Shown in pieces: positions 30,411 through 40,637 of a DNA stretch of 64,000 nt. Location: assembly GCA_946894095.1 (NCBI GenBank), contig OX335659.1, forward strand, positions 3,293,501 through 3,357,500. Direction: 5' to 3'. Both the position numbers and the translations under genes were made by a program. The notes below the pieces were generated by a model, which worked only from the letters and a program-made list of their open reading frames with translations, did not search any database and was not told the DNA's origin. Each line of letters starts with the position of its first letter. The stretch's first letter is position 1. The DNA is from Incurvaria masculella (taxonomy: Eukaryota; Arthropoda; Insecta; Lepidoptera; Incurvariidae).

Positions 30411-30852
30411 CAGTCAAATTAAAGTGTAAAATGTAATTAAATACACATGCAAATCGAACCACAACCAATTAAAATAAATCAGACATTTCCAATTGTATGA
30501 GGCATGGTTGTTTCTAATTAATAAGAACACTTTGTATTGGTACTTATTTTATTTTATTTGTGAAATCAACAGCATATTACATCACAAGTTAACAAAATAC
30601 AGGAGCTAAAATATGTTGCCAATTACAGATTTCCTCTAATATGAACGGTACCTCTAATGGTACTATTTGACTATCCAACCATAGAAATGAAAGCGCGTTC
30701 AAGCACAAACTATACGCGCATATTAACCTAGAATATGACAAAACTTGAATCAAGACTAAAATCTATAGAAAATATCATTACTTTGAGTATTTTGTCTCAC
30801 AACTTCTCTTGGTCTAAAACCGACTCACGGACAAACTTTATTTTATTCAATA
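30411..30852. other. Non-genic stretch
   Basis: A T/A-rich run TTATTTTATTTTATTTGTGA at about 30546 may be a retroelement tail in antisense. Nothing else seen. Confidence 0.35.
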
Positions 30853-31690
30853 CTAGCAGCCCGTCCCGGCTTTGCACGGGCATAATGTCATTTAAAACAA
30901 TATTATTTTGACACAATGATACACAAATAAACCATTTTTACGTAGAGTTCCTACATTGAGATATTTGAAATAAAAAAAAACTTAGATATTATTATTACAT
31001 GATTATTAGATATTAGAGAAATAATAAATTCAAAGTGCTATAGGGAGAACCGCGGCCTCCGAGGCACGCTCCCGACGCCCCGGCCGGCCGGTACCGCCGC
31101 AAACATTACATCCCGCAATTTTTAAATCTATAATATCTTCGAAAATATTCATTTAAATCATATGCTGTAAAGGGCCGTATAGATCTATATTAAATCAACA
31201 ATGTATTTAAGGTATTTAATTGGATAAGGATTAATGCTGTATTGGTTAAAATCGCTTCGAAAATTAGCCATTATTTGTCGTAAAAAGTAAATGAGAAAAA
31301 TATGTTATTGTGGGATATCCATAAGAGATAGATATATACCATCGCGGAGTTTTCTGTAGACCTTTTCAATGTATACAATACTTAATACATTATTTTGATA
31401 AATCTCGTAGGGTTCAGCCTGCGTTTGCAATGTAAGCGGAAAAAAATTATTTTTTTACGACATCACATTAGAAACCTCAAAAATAACAGTATTTCTCCAA
31501 TATTTAATGGATGTTATTATACATATAAACCTTCCTCTTGAATCACTCTATCTATTAAAAAAAACCGCATCAAAATCCGTTGCGTAGTTTTAAAGATTTA
31601 AGCGAACATAGGGATATAGGGACAGAGAAAGCGACTTTGTTTTATACTATGTGTAGTGATAGTGATGTAGACGCAGTAAGGAAACGTTTC
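30853..31690 (+). repeat. Non-coding retroelement copy (family R)
   Basis: It begins ACTAGCAGCCCGTCCCGGCT and ends through ATCAAAATCCGTTGCGTAGT, AAGATTTAAGCGAACATAGG and GACTTTGTTTTATACTATGT. I recall this layout as a common insect non-LTR (RTE-like) 3' region. A small GC-rich patch lies at 31050-31100. No coding sequence. Confidence 0.55.
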
Positions 31691-31802
31691 ATAACAATTC
31701 TATCCATGTCGTTATTCAATAGGTACTTTTTAAATATTGCGTATGATGACAATATGACAATATGATTTTATGGATTGTGTAACATGTAAATAAATTCATA
31801 CT

Positions 31803-32155
31803 TTTTAACCGACTTCAAAAAAGGAGGAGGTTATCAATTCGTCTGTATGTTTTTTTTAAATGTTTGTTACCTCATAACTTTTGCCTGGGTGAACCGATTT
31901 TGATAATTATTTTTTTAAATGAAAGCTAGTGCTTCCCAAGTGGTCCCATTTTGGTTAAGTTCTGACAATGACATCCATAAGAAAATCATATAAGTCTTAA
32001 ATTTGTATTAAGATGTGCGCGAAAAATGGACGAATAACTCAATATAAAGCCAACCGATTTCGGTGATTCTTTTTTTATTGGAAAGGACGTGTACAAATTA
32101 GTAAGTGTACTTCAGATTCACTAAAAATAAACAAATAAAAAAAATAACAAAAAAA
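31803..32155 (+). repeat. Dispersed repeat beginning AACCGACTTCAAAAAAGG (family Q)
   Basis: It contains AAAAGGAGGAGGTTATCAAT, CTTTTGCCTGGGTGAACCG and AGCTAGTGCTTCCCAAGTGG. Pieces recur in antisense at about 60343-60385 and 61325-61458. I recall the motif as very common in lepidopteran genomes. Non-coding. Confidence 0.65.
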
Positions 32156-32381
32156 ATAACCGACTTCAAAGAAAAAGCACTAAAAAGTAAAAAATAATTG
32201 CCATTTTTGTAGTTACGATTTTGGTTATTTTTTGAGTCGGTGTCAGCCAAGGTAGCCAAGGTTCTCTTGATTGGCGCAGCGCGTGCCCGGCTGACGCCGA
32301 CTAAAAAAAAAAAAAAATCGTAACTACAAAAATGGCAATTATTTTTTTCTTTTTAGTGCTTTTTCTTTGAAGTCGGTTATT
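32156..32381. repeat. Long hairpin (66-bp arms)
   Basis: The left arm (32156-32223) starts ATAACCGACTTCAAAGAAAA. The right arm (32314-32381) is its near-perfect reverse complement, ending GAAGTCGGTTAT. Inside, AGTCGGTGTCAGCC pairs with GGCTGACGCCGACT with one mismatch. Nearly the whole 226 bp can fold into one stem. It abuts family Q and shares its ACCGACTTCAAA end. Confidence 0.8.
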
Positions 32382-32669
32382 TTTTTTTTTTTTTTTTGTT
32401 GAACTGGCCGTAGATAGCAAAAACGACGTAGCGCTGACTCTTTCAAAAACCCTTTTTGAGTGTATGATGTTTTATTGCTATTGAAGTTAGTGCAAAAGCA
32501 ATCAATAACTTTACAGCCCCGCTCTAAGCTGTATGAGAAAATGAGCTAAATTCAAAGTTTCCTCTCGCGTTTTTCAACGAAATTTTCATCAGAACCGAGA
32601 AGTAAAACAGAAAACTACAAAGCTCTGTAAAATCGCTTCATTATCATCCCATTTTATCTTGATAGACTA
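32382..32669. other. Non-genic stretch
   Basis: No gene or repeat recognised. Confidence 0.35.
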
Positions 32670-33215
32670 GGAGGTCGCAACAAAAATGGTAACGATAACG
32701 TAAATGGCTGAAACTGGGTTAAGGGGATTAATACCAACCCTCTGAAGCTAAATATGTTAGTCTGCCTGTTCCAAGTAGTTGCGTTACGTAGATAAGGCGC
32801 CTGAAAAAGTAGTTATGGTGACAAAAAATACATATGATAAGGTAAATAGATGCAAACGACGAAGCATGAAAGTATCAATACATACTTGCTTAGCAATACA
32901 AAAACTGAACAAATCTTTGGTTGCATTTAGTAGTTATAGTCAATTTAGGTTACAGATATAACTTTAGGTTTATTTAAGTATTTAATTAAGTAACCGTCTG
33001 GTTATTGTTGTATAATTAATAGGTATCAATGTTTCCAGATAATCAGTATATTCATCAGCAGGTACATACCAGCATCTATTTTATACAGCCAATCTAGAAA
33101 ACGCAACCACTTGGGACGGGCAGACCGACATATTTAGCATCAGAGGGTTGGTCTCTAACATGTAAACCCAGATTCAGCCATTTACCTTATCGTGACCAAA
33201 AATGTCGTGACCTCC
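32670..33215. mobile_element. Long-TIR MITE (family F), complete
   Basis: 546 bp with inverted arms of about 117 bp (32670-32786 and 33099-33215). Examples are GGAGGTCGC against GTGACCTCC, GTAAATGGCTGAAACTGGGT against ACCCAGATTCAGCCATTTAC, and ACCAACCCTCTGA against TCAGAGGGTTGGT. Non-coding. It holds TTAA at 32982-32985, the site occupied by a family B MITE in the 45.5-kb copy. No clear target duplication. Confidence 0.88.
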
Positions 33216-33652
33216 CGGAATATGAATGCCGGCGGCCAATTACTAAAAGTTGAAATACATTGAGGAATTCATCCATCGGATATAAACAAAAGGGCGATAT
33301 GTTGGGTACGTAATCAAGCAATTTGTGACTAATTAGAGGTGATATGCTGCCACCGAATCCATTGGCGAATCGACCAAGTGGGTTCCTGCAGTAAGCAATA
33401 TAACCGCATCACGACCGCACCACTGCCGCGGTAACCACCCGCCACTACGATGTCGCATCAGATTGCCCTTACGATCCGATCTGCACTTAGCACAACAGGT
33501 CAATAGGGGTCCGTTTGGTTGGATGCAAACCGTCAGTTAGGATGTGGAGTACCGCAGCTGGTTTTCTAGTTGCCTGATAATTTAGTATTTTCCATAACAC
33601 GGGTGCATTTTTACAAGAATTTATTTACTTTCTCTTAAATGACTCAAGAATG
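33216..33652. other. Non-genic stretch
   Basis: No gene or repeat recognised. Confidence 0.4.
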
Positions 33653-33905
33653 TCAGCCTCAATAGCCCAGTGGCGCGACACTTCGGCGTTCGCTTTTCGA
33701 AGTTAAGCAACGCTGGGTCCGGTCTGGTCTTGGATGGGTGACCATTCGACCGTTGAGAGAGGCTGGCCGTGGTTCGGATTCCACGTTAAACTGTAGGTCC
33801 CCTTCCTTACTTACTAGGTGGTGGGGTTTATCCCGCCCGGGTTGGTGCCATCGCATTGGATGAACGATGGTCGAAGCGGCAATTAAAATTGTCCGTGTTT
33901 ACAAC
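33653..33905 (+). mobile_element. SINE with chimeric tRNA-like/5S rRNA head
   Basis: The best 5S-headed copy. TCAGCCTCAATAGCCCAGTG (tRNA A-box-like) is followed by GAAGTTAAGCAACGCTGGG and CTTGGATGGGTGACC. These are the A-box/IE and box C regions of the 5S rRNA internal promoter. The body continues GGCTGGCCGTGGTTCGGATT, CCCGGGTTGGTGCCATCGC and GTCGAAGCGGCAATTAAAA, then breaks at TGTCCGTGTTTACA. The body is the same as in the tRNA-headed SINEs. Confidence 0.88.
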
Positions 33906-33928
33906 ACTTTCTGAGAAGAATATATTTT

Positions 33929-34327
33929 GAGCGGCTCGTAGCCCAGTGGCGCGGGGACTGGCCTAGCGTACCAGAGGCCTGGGTTCAATTCCAACTTGCA
34001 CCACTGTCTTTCTCTTTCCGAGTTCGACAAGTGCATTTCGTCACGAATGCGAGCTGCTCCATGGTTCGGAATCCATGTAAAACTGTAGGTCCCCTTCCCC
34101 TACTAGGTGGTAGGGTTTAAGCCCGCCCGGGTTGGTACCATCGCATTGGATGAAAAGGTGGTCGAAGCGGCAATGAAAAATTGTCCGTGTTTTCCATCCA
34201 GTTCAATGTAGCCGTGCAATATAAGGAAGACCCTGGCATGGCACCTAGTTCGCATGTGGTGTGTTGGGCTAATACCATGACAGAAGGTGTGGTATTAGCC
34301 GTCCATGTCCAGTCACATAAAAAAAAA
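33929..34327 (+). mobile_element. tRNA-headed SINE, complete
   Basis: Full structure: GCGGCTCGTAGCCCAGTGG (A box), GGGTTCAATTCC (B box), body with GGTTCGGAATCCATG and CCCGGGTTGGTACCATCGC, tail TCCATCCAGTTCAATGTAGC, hairpin GGCTAATACC...GGTATTAGCC, end CACATAAAAAAAAA. Confidence 0.92.
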
Positions 34328-34470
34328 TATTCTGTGCCAACCCTTTGTGTTTGTTCAAAATCATGATTAACACCACCATTGTTGTTTAGATGCGAAGCAT
34401 CGTGCACTATCATGTTTAATTCGTTACCAATCAATGATTAGTACAAGATTAATTTCCCCTGCTCGACATA

Positions 34471-34598
34471 TGCCCGGTTTCACCACCTCCAGCTACAAAA
34501 ATCCCAAAGTTACCTATCGGTTACACCATACAAATATGCAATGTAACCGAAAGTTAACTATCGGCTTGCAGGTAGCTGGAGGTGGTGAAAACGGGGGT
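34471..34598. mobile_element. Short MITE with 18-bp perfect inverted core
   Basis: TTCACCACCTCCAGCTAC at the left (34479-34496) and GTAGCTGGAGGTGGTGAA at the right (34572-34589) are perfect reverse complements. The outer CCCGG and CGGGGG add a little. Inside, ACCTATCGGTTAC and GTAACCGAAAGTTA add partial symmetry. 128 bp, non-coding. Confidence 0.8.
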
Positions 34599-34660
34599 TA
34601 AAAAGATGTTTAAAGGAAATAATGGTTGCTATTGATCTTTTTTAGCATATCTGCGTAGTA

Positions 34661-35061
34661 AAAAACCCACGAAGGGTTGCGTACCATGGTACAAGATTTA
34701 CAAAAAAAACACGTTTTAAATAATAAAAATTAATTTTTATTATTATTATTATTTTTACTATATATATATTATAAAATAATAATACTATTATATAATTACT
34801 TTTAATATAATTTTTATTATTTTATCATTTTACCTATTTGTTGTTATAGCGGCAAAATAAATACATAATCTGTGAAAATTTCAGCCTTCTACCTGTTACG
34901 GTTCATGAGATACAGCCCTGTGACAGACGGACGGACGGACGGACGGACGGACGGACGGACGGACGGACGGACGGACGGACGGACGGACGGACGGACGGAC
35001 GGACATCGGAGGCTTAGTAATAGGGTTCCGTTTTCACCCTTTGGGTACGGAACCCTAAAAA
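34661..35061 (+). mobile_element. Hairpin-ended element (family A) with AT-rich core and long ACGG tract
   Basis: The left hairpin is lost; it starts AAAAACCCACGAAGGGTTGC. The G/C run is replaced by a ~100-bp run of A/T repeats (34725-34835). The conserved CAGCCTTCTACCTGTTACGG follows, then an expanded ACGG array and a perfect right hairpin ending TACGGAACCCTAAAAA. Confidence 0.85.
34925..35004 (+). repeat. (ACGG)n microsatellite, about 20 units
   Basis: An uninterrupted ACGG run of about 80 bp inside family A, far longer than the 3-9 units in the other copies. It creates long spurious frames (TDGR and VRPS repeats) on the two strands. Confidence 0.95.
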
Positions 35062-36040
35062 CCACACTGAAAATCACAAACACACATACAATTTGTGTGT
35101 ATTTTGAATCAGCGGTTGACTCATCTGGTCTGGATCAAACCAACAACACAACCCTAGCGTGTCCCCCCCAAACCAAAACTGATAAGCCCACTTTATGGGT
35201 TTCCGCTTTGATGAACTGGTTACACAGGTGGCCTAGTAGGGAACTCTTGTTTCATCAATTCTAAGATGATCTTCATAGGGAGCATAGGTGGCAAAGTATT
35301 CGTTGACTTTCTCAAACAGTAAATGTGCGAGGTTTTTTCACGTTGACTATTGCATACTCCGTTATATCAGGATTGCAATATTCGGGAGGTCATATGATAA
35401 TGAAATTAGGTGCAGACTGGTCTTCATCTACTTCTAGCTATGTACGTGTGGTATTTTTTACGCCCACAGACTAACATAACCTGTAAATTTGTGTCGAATT
35501 TGTTTCCCAACAACCCTAATTTTTCACAATATTTTTCCCTTAATCTATGTCTATTTCTTTATTTATTTCTCTATTTTTTTAACTATTTCTTCCTACATTT
35601 ATTATTATGGAACGATAGTTACAAGTGGGTAAACACTATGTACAGGTACAGAAACTTGAATATTTTGTGCATGTTTTCGCTTATATTTTTGAAGATATAA
35701 CACCTCTCGCAGGCGCACTACTGCTAGTTCCGGCCGCCGGCGACAGTAATCTCTGAATCGACATTTCGGAAATTAGCTGCAGTGTCGGCAACACCGCGTC
35801 ATTATGCCGAGCGGACGCGCGTTGGCGTGCGGCACGGCGCGAAGCAGCCACTGGAGGCGAGGGCGGCCATTTTGGAAGTTATGCAACAAAGTCAAAAGCT
35901 GTCCTAAGAACAATCTTGACACAGCGTTTATTACACCTATAGACGCACTCGTAGACGCATGCGCATATGAACAATTAGTTCCTACGGATTATATGAAAAC
36001 TAGCTTGTGAGAATTTCACGAATTCGAAAAAAACATTATT
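35062..36040. other. Non-genic stretch with CpG-rich patch
   Basis: 35705-35900 is GC- and CpG-rich and contains GGCGAGGGCGGCCATTTTGG. A 68-codon frame starts with ATG at 35804 but has no recognisable domain. A first exon or promoter is possible, but I see no splice donor or TATA box that would settle it. The remainder is AT-rich and featureless. Confidence 0.35.
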
Positions 36041-36294
36041 GCCGCTTCGACCATTTTTTCATTTAAAGCAATGGTGCCAACCCGGGCGGTCTTAAACCCT
36101 ACCACCTAGTAGGGCAAGGGGACCTACAGCTTTACATTCAGAGGACCTAGAGCAGCTCGCATTCGTGACGAAATCTAGATGCACTTATCCAACTCGGAAA
36201 GAGAAAGAAAGTGGTGCATAAACGGGGCGAGGATTTGAACACTGACCTATGGTATGCTAGGCAAGTCTTCGCACCACTAGGCTACGAGCCGTTC
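36041..36294 (-). mobile_element. tRNA-headed SINE, tail-truncated, minus
   Basis: On the minus strand it starts at the head (reverse of CACTAGGCTACGAGCCGTTC at the right edge). It carries the body blocks (reverse of ACCAACCCGGGCGG and CTACCACCTAGTAGGG) and stops at GTCGAAGCGGC. The tail is missing and the B box is mutated. Confidence 0.8.
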
Positions 36295-37077
36295 ATAAAA
36301 ACACCACCCTAATTAAAAAAGCCAAATCAATTTAACCCTGCGAAACCACGCTCAGTGCGAGGAACCATACCAGCGCATATCCTGAACAGCTTGTTGTGAA
36401 AACTATTCCTAAATCCATTTTCTAGCAAGCTTGTCTCGATTTTTCCGTCTGGAAAAACTTGCATCATCTAATGGAAAAATTGCAAACATTTCAGTAAATT
36501 GGAAAAGTGGAGCCAAAAGTTCAAGAAAAAATTCGATTTAAAACATTTATTTTTGTAAGCAATCTGTAATATTCAGGTGATATGAAACGAAATCATACAG
36601 GCACTGACTTAGCACTTGCATATAGTAGTATAAACTGAGACATTGCATTTCTTTAAAATCCATAAAATGCTTTTCGCAATTCAAATCCCACAGTACATTT
36701 TCAAATTGGTCGATTCTATGAAATCTTGTGGATTCAACTTTAATTTCAGCGCTTCATTTCTCCAGAGGCCGCAGCTACTTCATCATCTTGATTTTTCGTT
36801 TTTTTTTTCAGCGCTCCAGCGAAATCGCAATAACCGCATCAATTTTGCGAAGCAGCGCTGTTATGAGTTAACGTAGCGTTTCCGCAAAAGATTTTATCCG
36901 CAAATGGAAAGCGTTCGAGTGAGGCTCTGCTGAGCGAATTGCTTTGTATTTCTGTGCGATGTTTTATCAGTGCTTTGTTACTTAAGAAACACATGTATGT
37001 GTTATAACATCAGACCAACTGCGCCCACCCGCTGTCGCCCATTTTCGTAAATCAAAACTTAAACGTAATTGTCCAGG
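36295..37077. other. Non-genic stretch
   Basis: No gene recognised. TTTTTTTTTTCAGCGCTCC at about 36801 looks like a splice acceptor, but no coding frame follows that I can defend. Confidence 0.4.
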
Positions 37078-37305
37078 CAAACCTTCCAGACCTTCCTTAC
37101 TTGGTGGTAGGGTTAATCCCGCCCGGGTTGGTACCATCGAATTGAGTGGACGATGGTCGGAGCGGCTATGAAAATTGTCCGCGTTTTCCGTCCAGTTCAA
37201 TGTCGCCGAGCAATATAATAAAGGTCCTGGCGTGGCACCTAGCTCCCATGTGGTGTGTTAGGCTAATATCTGACGGTCAGTTTGGTACTATCCACCCATG
37301 TCCAG
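37078..37305 (+). repeat. SINE body and tail, headless
   Basis: CTTGGTGGTAGGGTTAATCC, CCCGGGTTGGTACCATCG, GTCCAGTTCAATGTCGCC, AAAGGTCCTGGCGTGGCACC and the GCTAATATC...GGTACTATCC end match the shared SINE body and tail. It resembles the tail at 12207-12459 most (CTGACGGTCAGTTTG in both). Confidence 0.8.
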
Positions 37306-37808
37306 AGTGGTCAGTCTGAGTTCTCACCTAAACTGGCGTTTACGGAACTCCGAAGTTACGTTAAAATTTCAAACCCCATACAAATATTTATTAGTTATTC
37401 TGTGGTTTTACTTCTTCAAGCTGTCAAAGTCAAACTCGGACATCCGATTTGTATCAAAACGCGGTGTCGGTGTAAACGGCAACGTCAACGGATATATACG
37501 CCGACGGTAAGTAAGGTGTCAAATCAAACTCGGACTCGCAAATGTTAGTTCGCTTAACGCCCACTACGCGCGCTCCTCAATTTCTATATATATTTGAAAA
37601 CGCCAATCGATCGGTTTGAAGTAAACGTCAATTTAGGGGACAAATGGGATAGGGGCTCTGTTACATACAAAAAATATTTATAAAAGTTATCGAGTTTCAT
37701 GTTGGTGGAAACAGGCCTGGCGACCACATAATTCTGGAGCATTCGGGTTAATGTCGTTTTTGACCGATGTCGGCTTTAATTATTTCCTGGATATTTCCTG
37801 GATATTTT
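37306..37808. other. Non-genic stretch
   Basis: No gene or repeat recognised. Confidence 0.4.
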
Positions 37809-38178
37809 GAGCGGCTCGTAGCCTAGTGGCGCGGGGACTGGCCTAGCGTACCAGAGGCCTGGGTTCAATACCGACATGCACCACTGTCTTTCTCTTTCCG
37901 AGTTCGACAAGTGCATTTCGTCACGAATGCGAGCTGCTCCATGGTTCGGAATCCATGTAAAACTGTAGGTCCCCTTCCCCTACTAGGTGGTAGGGTTTAA
38001 GCCCGCCCGGGTCGGTACCATCGCATTGGATGAAAGATGGTCGAAGCATTCAATGTAGCCGGGCTCATAAAGGGAAGGTCCTGGCATGCCACCAAATTCC
38101 TTCGGGACTGTGGTGTATTAGGCTAATATCATAACGGTAGTTGTGTGGTATTAGCCATCCATGTCAGCTCGCATAAAT
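37809..38178 (+). mobile_element. tRNA-headed SINE, near-complete
   Basis: Head, B box (GGGTTCAATACC), body and tail as in 33929-34327, but about 30 bp are deleted between GGTCGAAGC and TTCAATGTAGCC. The end is CAGCTCGCATAAA. The high similarity suggests recent activity. Confidence 0.9.
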
Positions 38179-38194
38179 CAAAATGAGTTCCCGA

Positions 38195-38330
38195 TACAAA
38201 CGTTCACCTACTTAAAGCTTATTTTCGCCACAAAAGGCAGCCTATGTACTTTTTCAAGATCTTCAAACTATGCCGAAATTAATAAAAAATGCACTAGCGG
38301 TTTAGGCGTGAGAGGTCTATGAGAACTTTA
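38195..38330 (+). repeat. Family E fragment
   Basis: TTTTCGCCACAAAAGGCAGC and TAGCGGTTTAGGCGTGAGAG match the middle of 48725-48990. Confidence 0.5.
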
Positions 38331-39224
38331 AATGAAAAAATGCTTACAATATTATAGACCGTAACGTAGGTACACTCAGACTAAAATGTCGCCTTTTTTG
38401 CATCAGATGAAGGATTTTTTTTGGCTCTAAAATAAAATATTTAGACGTAGATTTGCTTGAAAAAGTACACATTTGTTATTTTGCGTTCATGATTTTATTT
38501 ATGTAACTTGGGTGGCTAGTAACTTATTTACCGTCATAGCATCCCATCGCACCCTTAGATGAAAAAGAAAATATTTTTAATCTAAGATCGCAGCACATTA
38601 TCTAAGGTACTAGGTCCCATTCCAGGATCTTTCCTTTCTTGAGCATGACTATCTGATCTGTACACCCGAACTGTAGTAAAGCATTATTTAATTGTAAGTT
38701 TTGGTCAGAATCTCTTACAGGATTCTTATTCATATATTATTATACAGGTTGCTCTCAAACCATTGTACTCTTAATTTTCAGTAGGTGGTTGCATTTAAAT
38801 GGTCAGTATTAAATATTTTTTTAGCTCTAAAAATAATAATGTATTTTGACTCTTTGTTTAGAGATCACTGTAGTAGTTCATGACAGAAATAATAGTATTA
38901 AAACTAAAACGTACAAAGTTTTCACTACTTTTCATGTTGCCACTGGAGTAGTGCCTCGCTTTAAGGTCTTTTCTTGCGGCGACGCTAGGTTCGGGTCTCC
39001 TCTTTCCCTAAAATATGGTTGACAGAGGCTATGGCTGAGCCCGGCGTGATGCTCGTGAACGGGTGCTGTTTGTGGGGACTGGCCTGCTCCAATTGGCAAC
39101 ATATTAGATGGCGGGCATAGTCTTTACAAATAAACTGATATTTGTCATGAACTGTTGCACATGATATTAATTGTTTGTACTTTATACTTTTGTAAACTTA
39201 GACTAAGTGGACGTTGAAAAAAAA
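38331..39224. other. Non-genic stretch with repeat scraps
   Basis: Holds a diverged antisense SINE tail scrap (about 38605-38650) and the AGGTTGCTCTCAAACCATTG block at 38748 shared with 24923. No gene recognised. Confidence 0.4.
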
Positions 39225-39640
39225 ACCAGCGGAGTTTCTTGCCAGTTCTTCTTCGCTGGGATTGCCGAACTGGCTAATAATAAAATATAACAAATCCGAG
39301 TGCAGACGGTCTATGGATGATGAATAAACAATAAACAAAAACAACAATTGAAAACCGATTTGAAAACAGGTTTTTATCGACAAAATACACACACATCGAC
39401 CAGCTCTTATTGAGTGCGATAGCACAAACCTAGTGGTTTTGTGCTATCGCCTACCACGGACAGAAGTAATGGAGGGGACCTAGATTCTTACATGGGTTCC
39501 TAACGATGAAGACTGGTATGTCTACCCATTGGGATGCTGTTTCTTTTGATCTTTGTCTTAAGCTAGTCTGCAAAAAAATTGGTAGTTGTATGACGTAACT
39601 TATAATAGTTTGACTACCAAAAGTTTAAATAAATTAAATA
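39225..39640 (+). repeat. Family K relative, interrupted
   Basis: The left part (GGAGTTTCTTGCCAGTTCTT) and right part (ATAGTTTGACTACCAAAAGT, TTTAAATAAATTAAAT) match family K. They are separated by about 300 bp of other sequence, probably a later insertion. Confidence 0.4.
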
Positions 39641-40014
39641 ACTCCTTTGCTACGGCATTAGCCAATGGTAGTCGCGATTTCCCTCAAACATTTAACTCAT
39701 TACATTCAAAATAACGAGGCAGAGATCCAACGAATGGGATTTATTGCTCCTTTTGTTGAATAAATTCGAAATTATTACAGTTCACCAGGTCACGGCGGGG
39801 TGTTGAGTGGGTTTGTAATTTCATATCCTTCCCCAAAACGAATCGGGTGCTGGCCGTTGATTGGATGAAAAGCGCGGGAGGAAAGGAGGGCGATTCTTGG
39901 GGTGAGAAATTGGAAACAACTCGTCCCATTGTTGTTTGGAAATGCTTCGAAAGAACCGGGAAATAAAACTGAAAATTTTTCATTCTTTGCGTATGGATTC
40001 AATAACATTTCTTT
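39641..40014. other. Non-genic stretch
   Basis: No gene or repeat recognised; the minus-strand frames lack motifs. Confidence 0.4.
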
Positions 40015-40257
40015 TCAGCTTCGGTGGACCAGTGGCGTGACGCCTTGCCGCTCGTTAAAAGAGTTGAAGCAACTCTGGGCGCGGACTCGGGGTGGGTGAC
40101 CATTTTTCGACCGTTGAGGTTGGCCGTGGTTTACATTCCACCTAACCTACAGTTCTCCTTTCCTTAATGTTGGTGTTGGTGCAATCGCTTTGAATGAAAG
40201 TGAAAATGTCCATCCAGTTTAACGTAGCCGAGCAATATAGGGAAGTTCCTGGTATTC
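40015..40257 (+). mobile_element. SINE, 5S-type head
   Basis: CAGCTTCGGTGGACCAGTGG is followed by GAGTTGAAGCAACTCTGGG and GGGTGGGTGACCATTT (5S-like). Then come GGTTGGCCGTGGTTTACATT and a shortened body with CATCCAGTTTAACGTAGCC and GAAGTTCCTGGTATTCC. Confidence 0.75.
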
Positions 40258-40425
40258 CCGTTTATACATACATACTTTCACGCCGCTTTCCCGGAGGGGT
40301 AGACAGAGATGATAGAGCGCCATACGATACGATCAAAGCACACCTCTTTCGCTTCATCTACAGACGTACATCTTTTCATACATGCTCTACGATTACGGGT
40401 GCTACGTTACAGACCTTTATGTTAT
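40258..40425 (+). repeat. Retroposon-like fragment (TACATAC...CCGGAGGGGTAGACAGAG)
   Basis: ATACATACATACTTTCACGC followed by TTTCCCGGAGGGGTAGACAG resembles a common lepidopteran SINE/LINE 3' region (recalled, not searched). It fuses directly to the preceding SINE. Confidence 0.45.
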
Positions 40426-40637
40426 ATTATATTAATGTATATGACACAGGCTTGCATTACTACTCGCAGATTATTTGTTTTTAATTACGATGATACATTT
40501 TTTTAGCTCTAAGGCTTTTTTCCGCGACTTTCTCGACATAATCAATGGTAAAATCGTGTCCCTTTCATACTTTGAAATAAGGCGGATTTTGGCACCAAAA
40601 ATTCGGTCGACATCGACCGCGCGACATTCGCGCATGG

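Noticed and set aside
33653..33735. Functional 5S rRNA gene
   Set aside because: Only the internal promoter portion is 5S-like; it is preceded by a tRNA-like start and followed by a SINE body.
34872..35264. Open frames of TDGR repeats (plus) and VRPS repeats (minus)
   Set aside because: They are translations of the (ACGG)n tract in a family A element; any frame across a 4-bp repeat without stops stays open.
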